DNA of 64,000 nt from Kiloniella sp. EL199 (GTDB lineage: Bacteria > Pseudomonadota > Alphaproteobacteria > Kiloniellales > Kiloniellaceae). The stretch is from assembly GCF_900313065.1 (NCBI RefSeq), contig NZ_OMPU01000010.1, positions 310,001-374,000 on the forward strand. The letters are read 5' to 3'. The notes below the pieces were generated by a model. The model was not told where the DNA came from. It ran no database searches and saw only the letters and a program-made list of their open reading frames with translations. The position numbers and the translations under genes are program-made. Positions 53,088-61,051 of this stretch are shown piece by piece; positions within the stretch are counted from its first letter, which is position 1; each line of letters begins with the position of its first letter.

Positions 53088-53897
53088 TTACAGATCAGCA
53101 ATCGGGTCGTAAAAATCAATCGGGAAATCCGCCTGGTTGCGTCCATCAATATTAAAGGGTGATTTTACACGACCTTTAAAGAGGGTGAGGATAATGTTCT
53201 GCCAGCTTTCAACGGGGTCTTCATTGTCCTGTTGGCAAAGATATTCGAACCAACGCTTTCCTTTGGCAACATGAGTAATTTCATCGTCATATATGATCTG
53301 TAAACGACGTGCACTTTCATAATCTTTGGCGAGTTTGAGCTTGTCGATCATGCCAGGTGTTACATCAATACCACGAGCCTCGAGCACCATAGGGACAACA
53401 GCCAGCCGTGCTTTGAGATTATGTTCGGTGACTTCTGCGCCTTGCCATAATCCTGCATGAGCAGGCAAAGCCCCATAATGTGAACCCAGTTGTGCCAACC
53501 TTTCACAGAGCAGCAAGTGGTGATGTGCTTCATCATCAGCGACTGAAACCCAGTCATCGTAAAAGCCTTTGGGCATTTCGGTTGCTGCAAAGCGAACAAT
53601 GATATCCCAACACAGGTTTATTGCATGAAGCTCAATATGGGTGAGCGCATGGAGAAGGGCAATTCGTCCTTCAACTTCCGGGGTGATTTTTCTGCGTGGA
53701 ACTTTTCTGGGCAGAACGAGTTCCGGTTTGTCTTCGCGTGCTGGTTCTTTTGGTATTTCAGCTATGCCAATGTCTTGAATGTCGTCTTGTTGCCACGCTC
53801 TGGCAAAGACTCTGCTCAGTTCAGCTTTTTCTATGGAATTGGCTGTGATCAGTGCAATGCGGGCAGCTTCTGACAGGGTGGAGGGTATCTTTGCCAT
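53088..53897 (-). CDS. DUF455 ferritin-like protein
   Basis: A 269-residue protein of the DUF455 family (ferritin-like four-helix bundle, related to tRNA hydroxylase MiaE). Seen: RIALLHALTHIELHAINLCWDIIVRF (Glu and His metal ligands), FYDDWVSVADDEAHHHLLLCERLAQLGSHYGALPAH (E, H, H), RLAVVPMVLEARGIDVTPGMI, and YDDEITHVAKGKRWFEYLC. These suggest a di-iron or di-metal centre; the substrate is unknown. The frame opens at 54011, but I start at ATG 53897 because residues before it do not fit and would overlap the upstream gene. AGGCACC is upstream of the ATG. Confidence 0.88.
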   Translation of the reverse strand: MAKIPSTLSEAARIALITANSIEKAELSRVFARAWQQDDIQDIGIAEIPKEPAREDKPELVLPRKVPRRKITPEVEGRIALLHALTHIELHAINLCWDIIVRFAATEMPKGFYDDWVSVADDEAHHHLLLCERLAQLGSHYGALPAHAGLWQGAEVTEHNLKARLAVVPMVLEARGIDVTPGMIDKLKLAKDYESARRLQIIYDDEITHVAKGKRWFEYLCQQDNEDPVESWQNIILTLFKGRVKSPFNIDGRNQADFPIDFYDPIADL

Positions 53898-53946
53898 TTT
53901 GGTGCCTGCAAGAAGACGTTGTACAAAATTGGGTTGCCTTTTGTGT

Positions 53947-55017
53947 TTAGGTGAAAAAATCAGCCAAATCAATATCGCCGTGTTTTTGGTAAAAATCATG
54001 CGGCAAGTCAAATGACATGCCGATGATTGTCTCCTGATACATGAAATAATTCACGGAAATGATCTCGGTGGCTTTACTGTCATCATCAAAAGATATTTCT
54101 TCCTCGACAGTGACAATTTCGATATCTTCTTCCAGAACATCTTCTTTTTTGAGCACAAAATACTCTTGCCCCGGGCGGAGGCTCCCCCAACTGTTATTCA
54201 AAGTGTTATTCTCGAAGAGATTCAAAGTCTCGTTATTAACAATAAAGAAATTGAAACCGTCGCCCCCAAAAACAGCGAGCTCTTCGGTGGCAAAAAGAAG
54301 TGCGTCGTCATCCAGTTCAATAAGAATGTAGTTGTCTTCCTCAATAATGTCGAATTCATTTTCCTTGTTGAATTCTTGCAGACTGACGGTTTTGGATTTG
54401 TCCAGCTCTTTCAATTTGATCGGGCTGAAATTACTGTAGGTTGCAACATCTTCCAACAGGTGATCCAGCCGAATATCTTTTGGTTGGAACTCGGTTGACG
54501 TACCCAAATGATTCTGGCTATCCACAAAGTCATCAATTCTTAAAGTCAGTGATTTTAAAGTACCGGTTTCCCGAGACCAGTCTGTGTTTGCAGAAGAGAG
54601 TAATGCCTCATCCGGCGTATGTGTATCATCAGCAAGAGCAAGCGCACCGGGAACAGAGGTTTGTTGTTTGTCTTCTGCATTTGCAGCATTCATTTGAACA
54701 AGGGCTAGAAACAGAGCCTCTAGATAAAGGGCATTGTACAGCCGCTTGAAGAAAGGGGTTGGCTTTTCGTTTTTTTCCTTTGCGGCACGTGAAAAGTGAT
54801 TTGCTGCAAGAGGAGCATTGTTTTGCTGTATTGTAGATGGGGAATGAGTATTTCGATGTTGATTGTTGTCTTGATGTTTTGGCGTTTCAGATTGATTGGT
54901 TTTTTCTGGTAATGATAAGGGAGATGCTGGCACGTCAAAAGGTTCGGCATCTCCCTTGTTACCAAACTTTTTGCCAGCTTTGAGTGTTTTATAAATTCTC
55001 TTTAGTTCTTTGAACAT
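53947..55017 (-). CDS. Unrecognised 356-residue protein
   Basis: I do not recognise this gene. The N-terminus (1-95) is Lys/Asn/Gln/Pro-rich and likely disordered (KTLKAGKKFGNKG, NNQHRNTHSPSTIQQNNAP). A short hydrophobic stretch (about 92-113, LYLEALFLALVQMNAANAE) resembles an internal signal or membrane segment. The rest is acidic: DDDALLFATEELAVFGGDG, ENNTLNNSWGSLRPGQEYFV and VTVEEEISFDDDS, with several similar beta-strand-like pieces and no Cys. It might be a secreted or envelope-linked protein. It sits between bcp and DUF455 on the same strand. The acidic C-terminal half has no visible repeat I can define. No homologue is proposed. Confidence 0.55.
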   Translation of the reverse strand: MFKELKRIYKTLKAGKKFGNKGDAEPFDVPASPLSLPEKTNQSETPKHQDNNQHRNTHSPSTIQQNNAPLAANHFSRAAKEKNEKPTPFFKRLYNALYLEALFLALVQMNAANAEDKQQTSVPGALALADDTHTPDEALLSSANTDWSRETGTLKSLTLRIDDFVDSQNHLGTSTEFQPKDIRLDHLLEDVATYSNFSPIKLKELDKSKTVSLQEFNKENEFDIIEEDNYILIELDDDALLFATEELAVFGGDGFNFFIVNNETLNLFENNTLNNSWGSLRPGQEYFVLKKEDVLEEDIEIVTVEEEISFDDDSKATEIISVNYFMYQETIIGMSFDLPHDFYQKHGDIDLADFFT

Positions 55018-55178
55018 CGTCTTTGCTGCAGAAACGTATCAGGTAAAGTCGTGCAAGCTTACCGACGGGGCAAGCTAACATAATCATTATGTCAAAAGGA
55101 TGACAACTGAGAACTCTTGGAAAATGACTCCATAATAACAGAATCCTGATTGAGGAGGGGCTTGTACAAACAATTGTT

Positions 55179-55643
55179 TTAGAGTGTTTCTAGCGCCGCT
55201 TTGACTTCTGTCACATGGTTTTTTACCTTCACTTTACGCCAGATTTTTTGCACGATCCCCTGTGGGTCAATTAAAAAGGTAGCGCGTTCAATGCCCATGT
55301 ATTCCCGGCCGTAGAGTTTCTTTAAAACCCAGACACCATACGCCTCGCAAATTTTTCCATCCAGATCAGCAACAAGATCAAAGTTCAGGGTATTCTTGGC
55401 AATGAAATTGTCATGACGTTTTACACTGTCTTTTGAAACACCGACGACCTTTGCATTTAATTTGGCGAAACCCGGCTGCGCATCCCGAAAATCACAAGCC
55501 TCGGTCGTACAGCCCGGCGTAGAATCTTTTGGATAAAAATAAAGAACAACGGCTTGACCTTTAAGTGAGCCAAGGGATAGTTCTCCGTCGTCTTGGATAG
55601 GTGCAGTAAAATCCGGGGCAATGTCGCCAATTTCGAGTGCCAT
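55179..55643 (-). CDS. bcp: Thioredoxin-dependent peroxiredoxin, BCP type
   Basis: A 154-residue cytoplasmic peroxidase that reduces hydrogen peroxide and lipid hydroperoxides using thioredoxin. Seen: IAPDFTAPIQDDGELSLGSLKGQAVVLYFYPKDSTPGCTTEACDFRD with the peroxidatic Cys in PGCTTE and a second Cys five residues on, as in BCP (1-Cys/2-Cys atypical); VVGVSKDSVKRHDNF; and the C-terminal TFLIDPQGIVQKIWRKV. AGGAC precedes the ATG. It stands alone downstream of the 3' end of the chemoreceptor side and upstream of the 356-residue gene. Confidence 0.96.
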   Translation of the reverse strand: MALEIGDIAPDFTAPIQDDGELSLGSLKGQAVVLYFYPKDSTPGCTTEACDFRDAQPGFAKLNAKVVGVSKDSVKRHDNFIAKNTLNFDLVADLDGKICEAYGVWVLKKLYGREYMGIERATFLIDPQGIVQKIWRKVKVKNHVTEVKAALETL

Positions 55644-55793
55644 GAGTTTATGTCCTTATGAAAGTCTTGCAGGCGTTTTATTATGCAATGCCTTTCAAGG
55701 CAACAAATGGTATAAAAATCGCTGATGATTATTTATAAGAAGACAGCTTTGTAATTCGAGTTAAAGTCTGAAATATGGAAATGAACTATAAGC

Positions 55794-55836
55794 AAGAGCA
55801 ATGCATACGAAGCACCATTTTGTATGCATTGCTCTT
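55794..55836 (-). terminator. 15-bp inverted repeat, likely transcription terminator of the chemoreceptor gene
   Basis: AAGAGCAATGCATAC (55794-55808) and GTATGCATTGCTCTT (55822-55836) pair perfectly around a 13-base loop, seven bases after the stop codon of the chemoreceptor gene. A T run is absent, so termination is not certain. Confidence 0.6.
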
Positions 55837-55842
55837 CTGATA

Positions 55843-57843
55843 TTAGGCTTTCCGTACATCTGCCAGGAAGAATTCGACTTCTTCGTTCAGAAGCTCGGCC
55901 TGTTTTGATAATTCGTTTGATGATGCCAGGAACTGCGTTGCGCTTTGACTGTTGCTGGTTGCTGTTTCAGTTACACCGCCAATGTTGGATGTAACGTTCC
56001 GAGTGCCGGTATGGGCTTGTTGAACATTACTGGAAATTTCATCTGTCGCAGCACTTTGCTCTTCAACGGCTGCCGCGATGGCTGTTGCAATTTCATTAAT
56101 TTGCCCGATAGTGCCGGATATACTGCCAATGGCTCCGACTGCTTCGTGTGTTGCTGATTGAATACCAGAGATCTGTGTGGATATTTGTTCTGTCGCCGTT
56201 GCGGTTTGGTTTGCAAGATTCTTCACTTCAGACGCAACAACAGCAAACCCTTTTCCTGCCTCTCCCGCCCGGGCCGCTTCAATGGTTGCGTTCAAAGCAA
56301 GAAGATTGGTTTGCTCTGCGATATCCGAAATCAGGTTGATAACTTCGCCTATTTTATCAGCGGCATCCGCTAATCCTCTGATCTGCTCTGTCGTTTTCTC
56401 TGCTTCATTCACGGCGCTGCTTGCTACTTCTGATGATTGTGTGACTTGTTGGGAGATTTTTGAAATTGAATTCGATAACTCTTCAGCAGCTGTTGCGACT
56501 GTTTGCACATTTGACGATGCAAGTTCTGCAGCATTTGCGACGATTCCGGCCATTTCAGTTGTTTTAGCAGAGCTTTGGTTCATGTGTTCGGCATTGGTTT
56601 TCATGCCGTCGGCTGCCGAAGAAACTGTTTGTACGATAGAGCCAATTTTTGCTTCAAACTTGTCCGCCATACCAAGCCTTTCGCTCAATCGTTGCTGATT
56701 CAAATCTTCTTCAGACTGTTTTTGTTCGATGCGTTGCTTTTCGGCTTCTATTTGATTCTCTTTGAAGATAAGGAGGGCTCGAGCCATGGCGCCGACTTCA
56801 TCCTTGTTGTCGGTAGCAGGAACGTCAACATTCATGTTACCTGCGGCAAGATCAGATGTGGCATCAGTGAGTACACGGATAGGACGGGTTAAAGAGCGCA
56901 TGACCAGCAGCCCCAACAGCAGAAGTATTCCCCCGGCCAAGATCGATGTTATTCTAAGTATTTGTTCTGTTGATTCTGTTGCTATCAGAGCTTCTGATTT
57001 GGCATTTGCCAAATTGCTTGTGGTAAATTCATGCAGTACTGATAGTGGTTCAGACATTTCTTTGTAGATTGAACTTAATCGTTTTACTTCTGGCACCAAA
57101 GCAACCGACTTCAAGCCAAAAGATTTCATTTCAGATTGATAACTATCCATGAGGGAGGAAATAAGTGTTTTGTCTTTGTTGTTAAGGGGAGATTCAGCAA
57201 GGAGCAGATCAAATTCTGCCCGACGTTTTTCTATTCGTGTGAGGTATTTATCCGCACCGCGGAGCATAAAGTCTTTTTCATGACGTCTCATCATGAGCAT
57301 TTTGATTATAAGGTTGTCTTGCTTCGCCGTCTTTAATTTCTCTTCTACTGCATGCACAGCTTTGCGCAGACTGCCTTGAAGGCCTTCTTTTTCACTAAGT
57401 CCAAGTTCATTTGCGATATCGACAGTTTTTTTGAACTGTTTTTTATGTTCTTCGAGCTTGGTAATGATTGCATCGATTCTGTCTATTACGGGTGCAGCGT
57501 CTGGAATAACTTTGATATTTTCGAGTAAGGCTATCGTTTTCGCATGATCCCCTTGGTACTTAGACCAGTATTTCATGTCTTTTCGGATCAGGAAATCCTT
57601 CTCGCGCCTTCGAAGCATGAGTGCACCAGCATCGGTTTTTAAAACAATACGTTCTATTTCTGCAAAAGATTTTTCTTTTTCAACGCTAACAGCAAGGTGG
57701 CGGCTGCCAATTTCAGAGATCACTTCGGTAGCAAGAAGGGTAACAAGTCCAAGGATTATAAGGAAACTGATACGCCATGATATGGCAATATCCCCCATGA
57801 AAGTTTTCTTTTTCATAGAAGGGGCAGGTGTTGTATCAGTCAC
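55843..57843 (-). CDS. Methyl-accepting chemotaxis protein with HBM sensor domain
   Basis: A 666-residue chemoreceptor. Seen: first membrane segment (about 24-44); periplasmic helical bimodular (HBM) sensor (about 45-280) with two repeated motifs, [16 protein letters not shown] and [16 protein letters not shown]; second membrane segment (about 290-315); HAMP (about 316-370); cytoplasmic signalling coiled coil (about 420-640) with the conserved tip [38 protein letters not shown] domains in known receptors bind organic acids (for example McpS/McpQ with malate or citrate); the ligand here is unknown. Start is GTG with AGGAG nine bases upstream. No che genes are in the window. Confidence 0.95.
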   Translation of the reverse strand: MTDTTPAPSMKKKTFMGDIAISWRISFLIILGLVTLLATEVISEIGSRHLAVSVEKEKSFAEIERIVLKTDAGALMLRRREKDFLIRKDMKYWSKYQGDHAKTIALLENIKVIPDAAPVIDRIDAIITKLEEHKKQFKKTVDIANELGLSEKEGLQGSLRKAVHAVEEKLKTAKQDNLIIKMLMMRRHEKDFMLRGADKYLTRIEKRRAEFDLLLAESPLNNKDKTLISSLMDSYQSEMKSFGLKSVALVPEVKRLSSIYKEMSEPLSVLHEFTTSNLANAKSEALIATESTEQILRITSILAGGILLLLGLLVMRSLTRPIRVLTDATSDLAAGNMNVDVPATDNKDEVGAMARALLIFKENQIEAEKQRIEQKQSEEDLNQQRLSERLGMADKFEAKIGSIVQTVSSAADGMKTNAEHMNQSSAKTTEMAGIVANAAELASSNVQTVATAAEELSNSISKISQQVTQSSEVASSAVNEAEKTTEQIRGLADAADKIGEVINLISDIAEQTNLLALNATIEAARAGEAGKGFAVVASEVKNLANQTATATEQISTQISGIQSATHEAVGAIGSISGTIGQINEIATAIAAAVEEQSAATDEISSNVQQAHTGTRNVTSNIGGVTETATSNSQSATQFLASSNELSKQAELLNEEVEFFLADVRKA

Positions 57844-57967
57844 GGCAGTACGCTCCTAAATTATCATTACATACAAGGGTATGTAGAGTGTGCTGGATTT
57901 ATATTACTATTATGTTAATTGTACAGTTGAATATTAATATAGCTAATCTGGTTTTTAGATATTACAG

Positions 57968-60922
57968 TTAGTTATTTAGCGTATTTTCTATTAATTTCTT
58001 ATATATCTTTGATACATGGTTTTTTGTTATTCTGTATCTTTCTTTTAATTCTGGGAATCCTGTCTCATTACAGGCCTTTGCCAGGCGAGCTAAAACTTCG
58101 GATGATGTCCTGTTTTCGTCAAGGGCTTCACCGATCGTCAAGCGAAAGAGATTTTGCAATTGATGGAATAGATCAAAAGCATCAATTAGATCGGATGTGT
58201 CAACTGATGAAACAAATCCGGCTTTTCCCAGTTGTTTGAAAGCTTGTTTCGTGTTTGGGTGCAAGATTGATGGATCTGAGTATCCATGCCTGAGTTGCAG
58301 ATATTGGCTTAAAAATTCCAGATCTATCAGTCCGCCTTCAACCAGTTTGATATCCCATTCGCTCTGTGCCGGCTTTTCCCGGGCAATTCGTTGTCTCATG
58401 TCAGCGATATCGCCAACAAGTTTTTGTGGGTCTCTTTCTATGCAGAGTATTGATTTGATCGTGTTATTGATTTGATCGCAAAATATCTGGTTTCCTGCGA
58501 TAGCTCTGGCGCGTGTTAAGGCCATATGCTCCCATGTCCAGGCTTCATTGCGCTGGTATTTTTCAAAGGCTTGTAAAGATAAAGCCAAGGGTCCGGACCC
58601 GCCAGAGGGACGCAAGCGCATATCAATTTCGTAGAGACGTCCTTCGGGTGTCATGACGTTCAAGGCATTGGTGAAGCGTTGGGTTAGCCGTGCAAAATAT
58701 TGTGTCGGATCCAGTGGACGATTGCCGTCAGAATATACATCAATTTCCTGAAGATCATAAAGGCTGATCAGGTCAAGGTCTGATGTAACGGTCATTTCTT
58801 GTGATCCAAGCTTTCCCATTGCTAGAATAGCAAAATTGCTTTTAGGAATTTCACCATGCTTTTTCTTCAACTCGTCTTTTACGTGGGGAAGTAAAGAGTT
58901 GATACTACATTCTGCGATATTGGAAAGATCTTTACTGGAACGTTCGATCGAACAGGTTGTTCTCAGAATTTGCAGGCCGATACGAAACTTTTGATCGTTT
59001 GCCCACCGTCTGGTGTCATCCAGTACATCCTGAAAATCTTTGGCTTCTTCAAGAATGTGTTCCAGCTGGTTCTGCAAAGTGCCCAATTGAGGTAAGGCTG
59101 TAAAAAAATCTTCGCTTAGAACAGCTTCCAATAACCCGGGTGCGTGGCTTAAACGGTCTGCCAGAGCAGGGGCAGAGCCCATGATTTCAGCCAAAAGATC
59201 CAAAAGATTGGGATTGGTTTGCAACATAGAAAATAACTGTACACCTGTTGGCAAACCCGAGAGAAAATCATCAAATTTATTCAAGGCTGTATCAGGTGCT
59301 GTGGATTTACTGAATGCTTCCAGCAGAATGGGAACAATCTCGGTAATTAATCGTCTGGAGCGATCAGATCGAACTGCTCGATATTTTCCCTGTTTCCATT
59401 TTGTTATAATCTGAAAAACACGAGAGCCGTCCTGAAAGCCAATCTTTTCAAGTTCTTCGACGAGTTCTGGTGTCGCCTCGTGGCCCGTGAAAATCAGGTT
59501 CTTTGTCGTACTCGGTTGGGTACATTCTTCTTCAAAAAGTGCAGCGTAGTGGTTTTCAACGATGTGCAAATGGTTTGAAAGCTCTTCGCTGAACTCATCA
59601 ACATGATCGTAACCGAGAAAGGCAGAAATATCAGCAAGATCTTCGTCGGTATCTGGTAGAAACTGTGTCTGTTGATCATCCACCATTTGTAGCCGATTTT
59701 CGACACGGCGAAGAAACCAGTATGCTTCGGTCATATCATGGAGGGCTTTTGGGGATATCAGATGTGCTTTGTGAAGCTGTTCCAGAGCAAAGATCGTTGA
59801 GTTACTCCGTAGATCGTGATTACGTCCACCCCAAATGAGTTGTTGAGTTTGTGCGAAAAACTCTATTTCACGGATGCCACCCCGACCAAGTTTTATATTA
59901 TGCCCTTTGATGGCGATCTTGCTGCCGCCTTTATGGGCATAGATCTGGCGTTTTATAGCATGAATGTCGTTGATTGCTGCAAAGTCAAGGTGCTTGCGCC
60001 AGACAAAGGGCTTGATTTCGTTGATAAAACGCTGACCAAGTTCTTCGTCTCCGGCAATGGGGTTCGCCTTGATCATGGCGCAGCGTTCCCAATTCAGGCC
60101 AGTGGTCTCATAATAGGTCATGGCTGCATTAAACGAAAGGGCAAGGGGGGTGGCACCGGGGTCTGGTCTAAGACGTAGGTCGGTTCTGAATACATAGCCG
60201 TCCTTTGTTCTGTCATCGAGACAACGTACCAAATCCCTCGTCAGTCTGACCATGCCTTCCTGAACACCGCGGTCATGCAAGTAAGTTATTTTTTCCGGAT
60301 CATAGAGAATGATGAGATCAATATCTGATGAATAGTTCAGCTCCCAGGCACCAAGTTTTCCCATGGCCATGACAACATAGCCACAATCTTCTTCTGGGAT
60401 TTCAGGATTTTTTAATTCAATTTGCCCGCGTTTTTGCAATTCAAGTAACAGATGAGAAACCACTGTTGATATGGCTGTAGAGGCAAAACCTGTGAGCTCT
60501 TCGACAACGCGACGATCTGTCCATTGGCCTGTGATATCAGCAAATCCAATCGCAAGTGATGCTCTTTTTTTTACTCGGCGGAGTTCGCTCATAACCCTTT
60601 GGCGATCCGTAGAAATTGCGACGTCCTGTAAAAGATGATGATGGATTGTTGTCAGACTTTTTTCAGGTCCCTGCTTTAAAAGTTGGCAAAGGAATTCCAT
60701 ATCTCCCAAAAGGCAATCTGAAAGATAGGGGCTGTTTGAGAAGACGGCTGCAAGCAGCGATTTCACTTTCGGAATCTCTTGGAAATGGATAAGATCCTGC
60801 TTTAAATCAGAATTTTCAATACGCTCGATACGTTCGTTCCAGTTAGAAAAGCCGAGTTCGGCCCTGTTGGAGCTGGATATTTTGGGTAATGTTTCTTCGG
60901 AATAGGAAAATGAAAGTATCAT
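57968..60922 (-). CDS. glnE: Bifunctional glutamine synthetase adenylyltransferase/adenylyl-removing enzyme
   Basis: A 984-residue cytoplasmic enzyme that adenylylates glutamine synthetase (inactive) and removes the AMP, under control of PII (GlnB). Seen: two nucleotidyltransferase domains with GKLGAWELNYSSDIDLI (about 190) and MGKLGSQEMTVTSDLDLI (about 700), each with the G-S-D-x-D-L pattern, and between them the regulatory helices; C-terminal helical part with MRQRIAREKPAQSEWDIK and LIDLEFLSQYLQL. Length fits GlnE of about 950-1000. The frame opens at TTG 60955; ATG 60922 looks the better start. It is divergent from the AsmA-like gene. Confidence 0.95.
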   Translation of the reverse strand: MILSFSYSEETLPKISSSNRAELGFSNWNERIERIENSDLKQDLIHFQEIPKVKSLLAAVFSNSPYLSDCLLGDMEFLCQLLKQGPEKSLTTIHHHLLQDVAISTDRQRVMSELRRVKKRASLAIGFADITGQWTDRRVVEELTGFASTAISTVVSHLLLELQKRGQIELKNPEIPEEDCGYVVMAMGKLGAWELNYSSDIDLIILYDPEKITYLHDRGVQEGMVRLTRDLVRCLDDRTKDGYVFRTDLRLRPDPGATPLALSFNAAMTYYETTGLNWERCAMIKANPIAGDEELGQRFINEIKPFVWRKHLDFAAINDIHAIKRQIYAHKGGSKIAIKGHNIKLGRGGIREIEFFAQTQQLIWGGRNHDLRSNSTIFALEQLHKAHLISPKALHDMTEAYWFLRRVENRLQMVDDQQTQFLPDTDEDLADISAFLGYDHVDEFSEELSNHLHIVENHYAALFEEECTQPSTTKNLIFTGHEATPELVEELEKIGFQDGSRVFQIITKWKQGKYRAVRSDRSRRLITEIVPILLEAFSKSTAPDTALNKFDDFLSGLPTGVQLFSMLQTNPNLLDLLAEIMGSAPALADRLSHAPGLLEAVLSEDFFTALPQLGTLQNQLEHILEEAKDFQDVLDDTRRWANDQKFRIGLQILRTTCSIERSSKDLSNIAECSINSLLPHVKDELKKKHGEIPKSNFAILAMGKLGSQEMTVTSDLDLISLYDLQEIDVYSDGNRPLDPTQYFARLTQRFTNALNVMTPEGRLYEIDMRLRPSGGSGPLALSLQAFEKYQRNEAWTWEHMALTRARAIAGNQIFCDQINNTIKSILCIERDPQKLVGDIADMRQRIAREKPAQSEWDIKLVEGGLIDLEFLSQYLQLRHGYSDPSILHPNTKQAFKQLGKAGFVSSVDTSDLIDAFDLFHQLQNLFRLTIGEALDENRTSSEVLARLAKACNETGFPELKERYRITKNHVSKIYKKLIENTLNN

Positions 60923-61051
60923 GAGCGCCGCTAGCTTGTTTCGAGTACAGTGCAAAGGCTGTAGAAAATGGTCAAGAGTAACCGTTCGTAAATATATGCC
61001 CTATTCTAATCGCCTGACAACTGTTGTGCTTGCGCGGAGCTCATTCGATCT

